This document shows positions 21,236 through 34,900 of a stretch of DNA of 64,000 bases, piece by piece. Each line of letters starts with the position of its first letter. Positions within the stretch are counted from its first letter, which is position 1. Below the pieces are notes generated by a model. It did not search any database. It had not been told where the DNA came from and saw only the letters and a list, made by a program, of their open reading frames with translations. Both the position numbers and the translations under genes were made by a program. Origin of the DNA: Geotrypetes seraphini (Eukaryota > Chordata > Amphibia > Gymnophiona > Dermophiidae); contig NC_047084.1 of the NCBI RefSeq assembly GCF_902459505.1, forward strand, positions 311,565,963-311,629,962, in the 5' to 3' direction.

Positions 21236-21411
21236 TTTTTCCTATCCTTTTGAACAAGAGTCACATGGTATAGTATTGGATGAATTTTTATCCAGAACAA
21301 ATGGACATGACTTATTTTTATAATCAGATAGTCTGACTGATGTTTTTTTAAATTTGCAGTCACAATACAGACAGATTGTTAAATATGCATCAGAGAGGTT
21401 GGTGATTTAAC

Positions 21412-21812
21412 CAGTAGCATAGCGAGGGTAGGAGGTACCTGGGGCGGTGATGCATCCCCCTCCCACTTTTTCCCCCACCCCCACCCCCACACCACACTCG
21501 CACCTTCCCTTACTCCTGTACCTCTTTAAATCTTTGCCAGTGCGAGCAGCTTCTCCAGGCTGCTGTTCGTGACGGCGTTGGTTTTCCCTCTGATGTCACT
21601 TCCTGGCCCTGCAACCTGGAAATGATTTAAGAGGAGCCATGCCAGCATGAGCAGCAGGCCAGAGAAGTTGTTCACACTGGCAAAGATATAAAGAGGTATG
21701 GGGGAAGGGAGGGAAGGGTGCAAGTGAGGCATAGGGGAGCAAATAGATGCCGGCACCCCCACCAAGATGGCGCCCAGGTTGGTCCGCCCATCCCCCCATT
21801 AACACGCCACTG
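21412..21812 (+). mobile_element. hAT-type MITE at the 3' end of LRIT3
   Basis: Ends cagtagcatagcgagggt and attaacacgccactg form imperfect terminal inverted repeats like the 'cagtggcgta' hAT family. The flanks gatttaac and gatttatt agree at 6 of 8 positions, consistent with an old 8-bp duplication. The interior is C-rich with no ORF. Confidence 0.6.
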
Positions 21813-21814
21813 GA

Positions 21815-21820
21815 TTTATT
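21815..21820 (-). terminator. LRIT3: Candidate LRIT3 polyadenylation signal
   Basis: AATAAA on the minus strand lies 45 bases after the LRIT3 stop codon, at the edge of the MITE. If used, the 3' UTR would be very short. Other signals further downstream cannot be excluded. Confidence 0.35.
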
Positions 21821-21864
21821 ATTCACAATCATACTTTACTTCAATTAGAGCCAACAGTAAGGTA

Positions 21865-22946
21865 CTAGCAGAAGTACTCAGGCTTTGAACTCTCAGTTTT
21901 GCAGGTGAACTGAGAGTCTGCACTTGACCATGAGCAAAGCAAAAGTCTTTCAGAGTCGGTGGTTTCTCTCCGTGTCCAGAGCTCTCCTCCAGTATCAACA
22001 GAGCGTGGTCGAAGGGAGAGAGTCTCAAACTTAACATAAGTCTCTTTTAACAGTTCATCTTCCCTGGGAGCATGTGGCTTGCATTGCAACTTTACTACCT
22101 TATACAGTAAGATGAAAACCAAAGGAGTAAGGATCACACAGGCTGCAGCACTAAGTACAAACAGAATAGAAACCTGGGAGCTGCTTTCCATGCTTACACC
22201 ATCTGTGGAGAATACAATACATTGTTTTTTCTTGGGTGGAGTTCCTTTAGGACAGACGCATGCTATGTATTTTGTACCAGGTTGCAGGCCATCAATTGTG
22301 ATTCGGCTTTTGCTGGGATCTGTGCTGAGTGGTAGCATGTCTTTGTCCCCAAACTTGGAGTACAGCACTGCTAGGGCAGAATTCCTGTTGGCATTCAAGA
22401 TCTTCCAAGCCAAAGTGACTCTTTCCTCTGTTTCACTAACAACTTTTAAATTTCTAATGCTAGTGGTCTGCCCACTCAATCTTGTAGAATTTAGGGAGGC
22501 ATCTACTTCCTTTTTGCTCATGTCTACTTGTGTCTTTTTGTTTGCAGCTGACATTTGTGGCTTGACATTCTGATTTCCCTCTAAAGGCACTTTTGATGGC
22601 TTTGTCTCTGCATTTATCACAGCAGTTAGTGTTTCAGATAGAACTCCTGTTGTAATTGCTACTGATGTTACTGATAGTGGTACTGGGTGTGATATGGTTG
22701 GTACTGTTGCAGATTCTTCCACTGTCATCACCCGAGGAGTCATTTGCTGTGTTCCAAACCTCATTCCAGATTCTTGTGGTGATACTGTAGTGGTAATAAT
22801 ACCAACCACACTGACGGTTATTGAGGCTTCTGACATCCCTGCTAAGTTTTTGGCCTTGCATCTATAATCCCCAGAATCCTTGTAGGAAATCCCAGACAAA
22901 CTTAAGACGGACCATCTGACACCATCAGCAGGAGTATCTTGAATAA
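21865..22946 (-). CDS. LRIT3: LRIT3 coding exon 4
   Basis: The acceptor is ttctctcag before TTATTCAAGAT. It encodes residues 301-660: the second half of the Ig domain (DSGDYRCKAKNLAGMSEA), the Thr/Ser-rich linker, FN3 (VTLAWKILNAN to CIVFSTDG), the membrane segment (ILFVLSAAACVILTPLVFIL) and the tail. A frame open on the opposite strand (22079-22573) is a shadow. Confidence 0.95.
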
Positions 22947-25900
22947 CTGAGAGAAAGAGGCAAGTATATATTAAAGGCAGTCTATAAAGTTTAAATTACA
23001 GTTACAAAAAAATTAATGAGTTTTCCCTGTTGATCCATTTAACACACTGAAATAAGTGCCAGCATAGGATTACCAGATGTCCAGATTTCCCCGGACATGT
23101 CTGGGGATCTGGACAGCTTTTCAAAATCACATTGGGCAGGAGGGCATCTGCACATGCACAGATGCCACGCAATGATATCATGTGCGCGTGATGTCATCGC
23201 ATTGCATCTGCTCATGCGCGGATACCCCCCCTGCCCGATGGGAGCAGGGCTAGGGCAGGATTGGGGACGGGACTGGAGGGATGTAACGGGGCGGGGATGC
23301 GTGGAACTGGGCAGATCTGGGGGCAGGTCTAGGGGTTCGGATTTTACTAAAGTAAAATCTAGTAACCCTCCGTCAGCAGATTATTTGTATGTGATCCCTT
23401 TTCTATTGGTCCAACAATACACGTGTGGTTATTTGATTATAACTATGCTTCCTTCATTAAGTTAATGCAAAACAATTTGATGTAGCCTGATAGAAGAAGT
23501 AACGCGCATATGCCCCCCAAATTAGGGCTCCTTTTACAAAGCCGCAGTAGAGGTTTCTTCCACGGGCTGGCAAGGTAAATGCTCCGATGCTCATAGGAAT
23601 TCTATGAGCGTTGGAGCATTTGCCTCACTGGCCTCCGGTAGAAACCTCTACTGCGGCTTTGTAAAATTCAGCATTAGTTAGAAAAGCAACAGATTAGTTT
23701 AATAAAAAGGAATCCCCTATACTCATAGGAGCCAACTTTTCAAAATGATTGAGGGTGCTCAACTCAACACACATTACCGTGTCTGTAAAAAGGAAAACAA
23801 AGTATGGCAGGGTCACAGGCTGTACTTAAGAGTAGAGCATAGCAGGTAGTGCACACACTGGAAGGACCCACAGCGAAAAGAATAACTAAAGAAGCACTGG
23901 ATTTCCCACCAGTCTCCCTTCCCAACCCCAAATGCAACTCATCCCCACCAATTTACCCTGCCTCATCTTTCTTCTTCTCCTCATAGAAACATAGAAGATG
24001 ACGGCAGAAAAGGGTCACGGCCCAACAAGTCTGCCCACTGTAATTCTTCCCTGAAGTGATCCCACATGCTTATCCCATTTTCTCTTAAAGTCCAGCATGC
24101 TTCTGGCCTGAATTACCTGCAGTGGAAGACTATTCCAATAATCAACCACCCTTTTGGTGAAGTACTTCCTGGTGTCACTATGAAATCTCCCACCCCAGAG
24201 TTTCAACGGATGTCCTCTTGTCGTCGTAGGTTCTTTAAGAAAAAAGATATCCTCTTCTACCTCAATACGGCCTGTGACATATTTGAATGTCTCAATCATG
24301 TCTCCCCTCTCTCTACGCCCCTCGAGTGAGTATAGCTGCAACTTACCCAGCCTTTCCTTATACGGGAGATCCTTGAGTCCTGAGACCATCCTGGTGGCCA
24401 TTCGCTGAACCAACTCCATTCTCTGCACATCTTTTTGATAATGCGGTCTCCAGAATTGTATACAATATTCCAGATGAGGTCTCACCATGGATCTGTACAA
24501 CAGCATTATAACTTCGGTCTTCGGATACAACCCATTATTTGTCTAGCCTTGGATGAAGCTTTCTCCACTTGATTGGCAGACTTCATGTCTTCGCTAATGA
24601 TTACTCCCAAGTCCCGTTCTGCTGTAGTTCTTGCTAAGGTCTCACCATTTAGGGTGTAAGTTCTGCATGGATTTCTGTTGGCCTCCAGTGACCACAACAT
24701 GGTGTGGTTTCACCTCAAACCGATCTCTTCCCTCCCTTCCCCTTTACCTACTCACTTTACCAAAAATCAGCAGGAGGGATGCCCACTCCCTCCTGCCACT
24801 GGATACCCACCCTGAACCTCCTCGTACCTCTACATTAGGATGACAGCAGGAGGGATGCCCATTCCTTCCTTCTCACAGGCCCGCCACTCCAAAATGGTGG
24901 GTCTTCCACTTCCCGGTGCATTCTAGGATGTGCAGGGAGGTGCCTAAGGCCCTGATTGCCTAAAGATTTACTGCTTTTTCTGTGTGGTTACAATCAAAGC
25001 AGTTTACATATTTTAGACAGGTACTTAATTTGGACCTGGGTTAATGACTGTGTCAAGTGACCTGCCCAGAGTCAAAGGGAGCTGCAGTAGGAATTGAACT
25101 CTCAATCTCAGGATTCTGAGGCAGATGAAGCAGCTGGCTACTCCTCCAGGGGCGAGGCCTTGGGTGTCTGAGCCAGTCAGGATCTTTGGCTCCTCCTTGT
25201 GCATCCCTCCTGCCAATTTTTTGGTTGAGGGGGGGGCCTTGACTTTTTTTTAATGGGCCAGATATTTTTTGGGGTCAGTATTACCAATCCGATTCTGGCA
25301 TGCAATGTTAGGCCATCAATCGGATGGATCATTTTAATATTGACTTCATTTGCATACCAGAATTGAAGAATGAACGATCACATCTAACCCTATGATGGGG
25401 GGGGGGAAGGGAGAACAAGCAAGAGAAAACTGAACATCTGAAACATTCTTTTGAAAAGCATCTGCGAAGTCATTTGCATGTATCATATTGACCATTGAAC
25501 CTGTGAAGAGTTAGTGACCTGTTGCAGAATTTTAAATAAATGAGAGGATTAGGGTCCTTCTTGAGTAGAGAGGAAAATAACTTCTTATAGCTGATTGAAT
25601 GGACTTTTTATAGTGATTAGCAGATGACTTAAATAAGGACAGATAGCAAGGAAAGTGATATTTCTGCCACTGATGTTCTGAGTGACGTAGTTGCTGTTTA
25701 AGGAGTTGGATAACAGAATGATAACAGATGGTCCCTAGCAAAGTTAATGTTTCATGTCAGGGGAATTGGTTGATACCACCTGATACATTGATTTGGAATG
25801 ATTGAAGAAGAAATAAGGTTGGCTGGATGGTAAAACCTACACTGTACTGAATTTGTTGTAAAATATTAACTGCATATGTTTGATAAATTGAGTTAGAGAA

Positions 25901-28900
25901 GTTCAACATTCTATACGACTCTGTCAGGATTTTGCACAAACTACAGTATGGAAACCGTCTTAGCGTCACTGACTGATCACCTCTTCAATCTGTTTTCTCT
26001 GGGAGAAAGTGCATTGATGCTCCAGTTTGACTTAAGCAGTGCCTTTGACCTTGTCGACCATGACATTCTGTTCAGATGCCTCGATTCTATTGGCATTTCT
26101 GGACAAGTACTAACCTGGTTCACAGGTTTTTTTAAAAAACCACACCTACAAGGTCCATAGCAATGGAACCTTCTCCCAATCATGGTGCAATCCCAGCGGA
26201 GTTCCACAGGGCTCCCCTCTCTCTCCTTCTCTATTCAACGTCTACATGGCATCATTGGGACACATGCTATCTGACTTAAAACTGAAATCATTCATATATG
26301 CAGATAACATTATAATTATCATCCCCATAATCTCACTGACACAAGAAACTGAACAATTCACCTCATCTGTTCTCAGTAAGGTAGAGCAATGGACCACACA
26401 ATTCAAACTAAAATTGAACCCTGAAAAAACCAAGCTCTTCCTGGCAAGCCCTAACCACAAGCTAATGAATACCTCTTTGAAATTAAACAGACTAATTTAC
26501 CCAATCAATCCTGGACCGATGCCTGACTTTTGAAGACCATACCAATGCTCAGGTTAAAAAATGCTTTAGCACCCTCTGGAAACTCTGTACCATCAAACAC
26601 TATTTCGACTTCCTCTCCTTTCGCTTGCTGGTTCAGTCTTTAATCTTAAGCACCTTAGATTACTGTAATATCATTTACCTGGGATCCTCTAAGAAGACCA
26701 TCAAACGCCTGAGAATCATCCAGAACACTGCTGTCCTTCTCATTTATGGTCTCAGAAAGTCAGATCATGTAAGCCCGTTCTACAGAAAACTTCATTGGTT
26801 GCTGATGGAGGCAAGGGTCATCTTCAAGTTTGCCTGCCTTTGCTTCAAAACCATAACAGGCTTATCCCCAATCTACATGTCACACCACTTTGTATTTCCA
26901 AGCACCACTCGCACATGCAATGCCTATCTGTTTGCCTTCCTCTCCCTGAAGGGCTGTATCTATAAGAGATTCCTTGACAGGCAAATGGAATAAATGCCTA
27001 ACCACCCTCATTTCAAATACACCCTCCTACCAATCCTTTAGGAAATCAATTAAAACCTATTTCTTTGATAAATTTCTCTGACTCCTTCCTGCCTTGTTGT
27101 ACCTCTGAAATACTTGTTGTATCCCTGATATTCTTCTGGATATACCTAACCTCTCATGACTTACCAATGTAATTTGAAAATATTTTCAGTAACATCGCTC
27201 TGAACTGCTTGTGGTATTTGCGGTATACAAAAATAATGTTGTTATTATTATTATTATTACACTAACACCTACTAATACTTAGCTATTACCTAAGATGCTT
27301 TCCATCTCTATAATTATAGCATATAAATTGAGATACCTGTGTAGTTCACAGCTGTATTGTCTCCCCTGGTCCAGAGTAGTTGTGGAGTTGGGTATCCAGT
27401 AGAATCGCAACGCAGTAAAACATTGCTTCCTAAGGGTGATGTAATTCTGGTTGCAGAAGTCATCACTGATGGTTTTAAACACTGTTCCAGCTCAGCTCTT
27501 TGAAAAAAGATACCTGCCAAAATCTCTGGCCCGCTACAGGCTACCAGGGAGTCCAGGAGCACAACTGATGGATTTTCTATCTTGGCAAGCTCAATTAGCT
27601 TTGAAATCCGACAGTCGCAGAACCATGGATTATCTTGCACTCCTGAAATGGAAAAATTATACCCAATTAGTATCCTGTAAAGTTAGAAGTGAATTTTAGA
27701 AGCCCTAGTTATCATGCAAACTAATAAAAATGGATTAATGTGTGTAACTCAGTACATAGAGGGGGGAATTCATCAATGGACGCTACCACATTAACGCATG
27801 TTAAACATTAAAGATGCCCATAGGAATATAATCAGCATGCTAATCGTTAGCACACTAATGTAGTTAGTGTGCACTAACATGGAGAGAGCTCATTGATGAA
27901 TTTCCCTCCTTAAAGCAGTAATTTTAGAAAGTACTCCACTTGTATGTATAGATAGCAACACAGGAGGGCCCGTTTAACTTAAAATGGGGGGAAACTCTGG
28001 AGTTTGAAAAATATGACTAAGTTTGCAGTGAAGTATGCCGATCTATGACAATAAGCCCTGAAGCAGCAGTGTTCTGTAATACAATACCGCGAAACGCTGG
28101 CCACGTTGGCGTAAGGAGAAACAGCTGACAGTTTGTGTAACAAATGCAGCATATAAGATAATTAACTAACAAACTTTTTTGAATAATATTTTTGCTGTTG
28201 CACAATGGACAGTGTTTCTCCTTGTTTTGAATGTTACCAATCTGGCTACTATTGAAACTGTAATAGTTTTTTTTTTTATTATTTCTTTATTCATTTTAAA
28301 GCCATAAATAAGTGCAAAATAAAATACAATCATATAATTCTATAAAATCACTTAAATACAATTACAATTATAATCTATGACAAAAAGATTATCATCCCCC
28401 CCATAATTATATCTAAGAACTACACTCAGATTGAGAATTGAATAATACATTCCAACCCGCCCTCCCACCCTGGACGTTTATGACCCCAGCATTTATTTAT
28501 AAACTATTAATTCCATATTCTCCAAACAGAACTCTTGAGATCCAACGAACAGAACTTACTAACTATTCCATCCCTTAAGGTTATCAATACAAGACGACAA
28601 TTCATTTTCTCCATTACTGCACCTCAGCTGTGGAACACCCTTCCAATTTATTTAAGGGAAGAGCAGAATCTTGAGAAATTCAAAAGTAATTTAAAAACAT
28701 TTCTCTTTAAAGATGCTTTTGATAATTAACAAAACTCTCCGCAGCTCAGATTATTTTATTGTACTATATTATATTGTCTTTCTGTTGCTCATTTTGTATC
28801 TTTCCCTTTTTGTTTTACTTTTCTATATTGATTTTGTATTTCATCTCCCCCCCTTCCTTGTGTATATAAGTTTGTAATGTTAAATTTTTAATTTCAAATG

Positions 28901-31900
28901 TCATTATGTATTGTTTCCCATAAATTGTAATTTTAATTTGTTCATCGCTTTGAAATATGATTAAGCGATTAATCAAAACAATTATTAAACTTGAAACTTG
29001 AATCACTCTTTTAAAAATTTTGTCAATGGCTCCCAAATCATCAGAAACTTCTTATAATATCCCTGATGTACGTTCCATCTTATATATATTATCGAGTGAA
29101 TATTATATTTAAGGAAATTTTTTGCACTGGATGATTATAGAAAAAAGATTATAAAAATAAGAAGAGAAAAGAAAAGAAAAGATAGATTAAAAGGTAGTTT
29201 GGTGGTTTTTTGCCTGTGATTAAAATGGGAGTAAGATGAATACTGTATACTGGCACCAGATGGTGCTATACTCCATGTATGAGGCTTTTTTCCACCATTA
29301 CTAGACCTTGTTCTGATATTCTGGCATTTTGGTATCATTCTTTTGTTATATAGTGGAAGATTGAATGTTTCTTAGATTTCTAGTATTTATACCACTATTT
29401 GTGAAATATAAAATATTTGTTGGAGGAGGTGGGACAGGCCAGAGGGAAAGCTTTGGAGCAAATTGCAGGCAGCATATGTGCAATGCTGCTACTGCTGCAG
29501 ACCATAAGATGACCACTTTAAGTTAGGCAGGCAGGGGGGATTAAGAGGGGGCAGATGCTAAACTCCATGTGGTGGGAAGGGAGTGAACTACAGACCCACA
29601 AGCAGAACTGGAGGGACCAAGAATGGAAGCTATGGCTGAGGTGGTGAGATTCAGCAGTCATGAGAAGAGCTTGGGGCTGGTCATCACCAAGTTTGTGTTG
29701 CTACTAATGGGGAAGGAGGAAGGGAAAAGAGAACGAGATAATGGGTACAGAAAAAAAATCAACAAGAGAGACTAAGAGGAGAGGGAGGAAAGGAAGAGAA
29801 AATAAAAGATGTTGGATCTGGGGGTGGGAGATTATCAGTCCTTTAGGGAAGGGAAGGGGGATGGGATTTGATATACCATCTTTCTCTGGTTACAATCAAT
29901 ATACAGGCACTTATTTTGTATCTGGGGCAATGGAAGGTTGTGACCAATGTTCCCTCTAATTTTTCATAGGCTGTGTGCGCAAAAAATTTAATCTGTGTGC
30001 ATTTTAAAGAAAAACTAAATTTGGGTGCGCTATAAAAATGATTGGCAGAGGGCTAGGAGTTCAGTTATGAGCATTTATGGGCAAGTCTTTGAGTTTAGTC
30101 TGAATTAACGAAAACACAATGTAATTTTAGTTGCACTTTATGTTAGTTACACTTTATGTAACAAAGTCTCATTTCAATAAACATAAATTATGTTTCATTG
30201 AGCGCTACCTATAAACAAGGTATCATTGTACTTTATACTTAAAATTTAGAAAATAACAGCAATTTAGTTTTCAAAGTTTTTCCCTGCAATCTTTCATATT
30301 TATCCAGTCCGAATAAATTCTGTCAAGATCTGTTGAGCCTCCATCTTGAAGGTGACTCTTCACACGCATCAGCATTTCCAAATGCTCTAAATGTAAACGA
30401 TTCCTTTGTTTAGTCTTCAAATTGTTCATTAGACTAAAACCACGCTCACAATCGGCACCAATGTCCATCAATTTTGCTAAATCTGCAAATTGATCAATCT
30501 GAAATGCAAATTTCGTCATATCTGGAAAGCTGTTTATCAGATTGCTTTTGATTTTTTCTGCAACAAGGAATTTAAAGTCATTGTATTGCTGAATAATAAC
30601 ATTTTCCTCCGGAAGAAATTGTTTATACTTTAAACAAAGAGATATGATACGTCCATTTCCGAAGTCAAAGTCGCATTGTGATATTGCTGTACAGTCAAAA
30701 GCAGACCATTCCTCAACTTCATTTTCAGGAAATCTTTCACCCAGATGCAAACATAGGATGTTGATGAAGGTTAATATAGAATTAGTATCCACTGAAACTT
30801 TTTCTCCAGACCTCATCCTGTTGTCAAGAAGACTGTTGACTTTATCACTCCACTTAACCTTGTCACCTAAGTATTGCATTCGAAGTTTGCTCAATTTACC
30901 CTGTGCAAGATAAGCTTCCAATGGTGTCAAACCACGTTTTTGAAATGCCATGGTTAAGGAAGCCACTTCTGATAAGACATCATTCAAAACTTCAAGTGTA
31001 ATATGAAATTGTTCACTGTTCAGCTTCTTATAGCAGTACTTTGCAATAAGATCATTATCTTTGTCTTCAAAAATTTTAACAGGGGATCATAATTTTGAAT
31101 AATTGCTTTAAGTGCAAAGGGGTTCATAATCAAAAAAACCAAAACGTCTAAAAAGTGTCCTAAATGGCTACTTGGACGATCAAAAAGCCTGATCATCCAA
31201 GTACCCATAACCAAAGCTGGTTTTTAGATGTATCTAAAAACAGCTTAGGCCTTTCCCCTGCCTCTAGACGCACAGAGAGAAGAGGTGTGTTTAGAGGAGG
31301 GGAAAGGGTGGGCAGTGGGCGGGAGGTGGGCCGACCTACACCTAGGCGTACAACAGGTATAACCAAAACATTTACAGGTTGCCTAGTCGGCACTTAGACC
31401 TTTTTGACTTGGACGAAGTCAAACCAGGTCTAAGTGCCGAAAAAGGGGCCGCTGAGCTGATGGCCGCTGGTGCCATCAGTTCAGCGGCCTGGCAACCTAC
31501 CAACCTCAAGCATCGCGGCAGGAGAGATGCCTCATCTCCCCTACCACGATGCCATCACTCCTCTACCTGAACTGCCGCGACCCTCGGCAGGAGAGATGCC
31601 CTATCTCTCCTGCCGCGGGTCGCGGCAGCTCGGGTAGAGGAGTGATGGCATCGTGGTAGGGGAGATGAGGCATCTCCTGCCGCGATGCATCACCCCCCAC
31701 ACACATACAACATCGGGGCAAGAGGGAGCCCAAGCCCTCTTGCCCTGGCGATCTTACCCCACCGAGTACGAGCAGGCCAGGAGGGAGCCCAAGCCCCCCT
31801 GGCCCCAGCGACCCCCCCACCCCCAACTACAATACGGGCAGGAGGGATCCCAGGCCCTCCTGCCCTCGACACAACCCCCCTCCCCCCAACGACCGCCCCC

Positions 31901-34900
31901 AGAACCCCTGATCGGACCCCCCGGCCTACTCCACGACACCCCCACCCCTTCCCCGTACCTGTACGTTGGCCAGACGGACGGCTGCCAAGCCCGCCCGTCC
32001 GGCAGGCTAGCTGGGTCCAGAATGGGGCAGGATTGGCCCAGGCGGAAGAAACCCCTTCCACAGGTGGGACCTGAGGCGCCTGGGCCAATCAGAATAGGCC
32101 CGGGAGCCTCAGGTATACTAACATACTTCGCCATGTGCTCATTGATATCTTGAACAGAGAGCATTGAGATATTCATCTTAATGGCCAGCACAACACTGTC
32201 GACAAGAACCTTAATTTCATCAGGACTGGAACGCTTCCGTTCATTACTAATTTGCCTGTTTTCTTTTTTGGTTGGGCTTTCAAGCAACATGTTAACCAGT
32301 CCCCCTCTTAAATTCAGATTTTTAATTCTGAGTTTCCTATTATCCCAGGACAAGCAGGCAGCATATTCTTGACTGATGGGTGACGGCACCGACGGAGCCC
32401 CGGTACGGACAATTTTAGAGTGATTGCACTCTAAGAACTTGGAAAGTTCTAGCAGGCCGCACCGTGCGAGTGCCTTCCCGCCCGACGGAGGCACGCGGTC
32501 CCCAATTTCTTAGTTTCCGCGGAGCTAAGAAGACGCGTTCCTTTCAACGGCTGTTGAAATATTTTTTTTGTATCGCCTTCCCGCTCGCGAAAACCTCTGA
32601 GGAAATATTATTTCCTTTCTTTTCTTTCTTATTTTCTTTAAAAAAAAAAAAAAATTTTCCTTTCTTTTTTTTATTTCTTTCGGTTTCGCCCCGGCGGGGC
32701 CTGTTGCCACCATCGAGGCCTCGGCCTTCGATTTGGCAGAAGCCGTTTTTACTTTCATGCCCCCCCAGCCAGGGTTTAAAAAGTGCCAGCGGTGTGCACG
32801 GCCCATTTCACTCACCGACCCGCACAACTGGTGCTTACAGTGCCTGGGTCCTGAGCATAAGGCCTCCACCTGCACTCACTGTGCCACATTAAAAAACGTA
32901 CTTTAAAAAACCGTCAAATTCAGCAACGGTTGCTTTTCGGTGCCGATATGTTTGACCCTGCGGCATCGACACCGGTATTGGCCCCATCTCAGTCGGCACC
33001 CACTTCGTCGACACCGCACCAGCGTCACAGCACCCAGGTAAGCCGGCTAAGAAGCCTTCCCCGCTGGAGCGTCCTCTGGTCTCGGTAGCAGCGAGCCCAG
33101 TCCTGCCGACCACGAGGCGCCCGCGGAAGCGCTCCGCCCCTATTGAGGCGAGTTCCTCGACATCGGGCTCCTCATCCTCGGGGCGTCGAGCGGCACCACA
33201 GGTACCGCAGAAGAAAAAAGCGGTACCGGTGCCTTCTCTGGACGAGCGCATTGCAGCCGTCCTACAGGTGCTTAAAGAGCAGTTGCAACAGCTCCTTCCT
33301 GCTCTATTGGCACCGAGCCTTCCAGTCCCGGTCCGGTCTGAGCAACCGGTACCGACAGTGGAGCAGCCTCTATTATCTGCGTCCACTTTGTCGGTACCGG
33401 TACATTCTGCTTCCTCGGTCTCCATTACGGTCCTGGCACCGGAACAGAGAGCTCAACACCAGGCTGTTCAAACTTCGGCACCGTTGCAGCCTTTAACGTC
33501 TCCTGGTACCGTTTCTGTGAGGTCGGGTAAGTCGGCACACAAAACCCGACACCTGGAACCCTCCACACCGGAGTCTCGAGACCGTAGCTCCCAAATTAGG
33601 GATCCTGATCTGTGGGGTGACTCCGAAGAGCCTTTTCTCTCTGAGGGTGAGTGTTCATCGGCTGATGAGGATCCTTCTGCTCCTGACCCGTCCTCAAAGC
33701 CAGATTCTACATCTTTCACTTCCTTCCTGAAAGAAATGTGTGAATCTCTTTCTATTCCTTTGGAGGCTGAGTCTAAAAAGTCCAAAGCGTTCCTTGATGC
33801 ACTGGATTTTGACCAGCCTCCAAAGGAATTTCTCAAATTACCCCTTCATGATATCTTGAGGGAAACCTTTTATAAGAATCTGGAGACTCCTTTAACCATT
33901 CCAGGAGCCCCTCGTAAATTAGACTCCTTGTATAAAATGATCCCTATACCTGGATTTGATAAGCCGCAGCTTCCACACGAATCTCTTCTAGTGGAATCTA
34001 CGCTTAAAGTCTGCCGGAGCTAGTGTGTAAGCTTCTGTCCCTCCTGGCAGAGAAGGAAAGGCCATGGATAAGTTTGGTAAGAGGTTATACCAGAATGCCA
34101 TGCTGGCTAACAGGTCTAGTAATTATGCTTTTCATTTTTCTTTTTACCTCAAGCATCTCATAACCACCATGGCTTCCTTTGAGAAATACCTCCCTGATCG
34201 CAAACGACCAGCTTTCCACCAGTGTTTGTCCTCTCTCTTCCAGCTGCGTAAGTTCCTGGTTCATTCAATTTATGACACGTTTGAACTTGCCACCAGAGCA
34301 ACGGCCATGTCTGTAGCCATGCGTCGCCTTGCTTGGCTCAGAGTGTCGGAGCTTGATGTCAGCCATCAAGATCGCCTGGCTAATGCTCCATGCCTAGGGG
34401 ATGAACTCTTTGGCGAATCCATGGACTCTACCACCCAAAAACTCCGCCCATGAGACTCGATGGGATACTCTTCTAAAAACCAAGAAGAAGACTCCACCTG
34501 CCCGGCCTTTCAGACAACAATCGGCCTATCAACGCCGTTATGTGGCTCGCCCTTTACCATCGGCTCCCCAACAACCTAGGCGTCAACGTCAGCAACAACG
34601 GCAAACTCCTAGGCCAGCACAGCAACAACAGGTGAAGCCTCCTCCTCCACTACAAAAGTCTACCCAGCCCTTTTGACTTGGTTCTCCAGGGCATAGCCAG
34701 TGTTCTACCATCTGCCAATCTTCCACGACCCATAGGAGGACGTCTTGCTTTTTACATCAGCCGTTGGGAAATCATCACCTCGGATCAGTGGGTCCTCAAC
34801 ATCATCCGCCACGGCTACTCTCTCAACTTTCAGACTCTTCCTACTGTAACCCACACTGTAGCCCAGACCAGAGCTCTACAGCACTCCAAGTGGTTACCTC

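Noticed and set aside
22079-22573. 164-codon plus-strand frame
   Set aside because: Antisense shadow of LRIT3 exon 4.
30271-31214. Domesticated hAT transposase gene
   Set aside because: The frame breaks, sits inside clear transposon ends, and is cut by later insertions, so there is no sign of host use.
31653-32153. Proline-rich frames on both strands
   Set aside because: C-rich palindromic repeat DNA lacks stops by composition.
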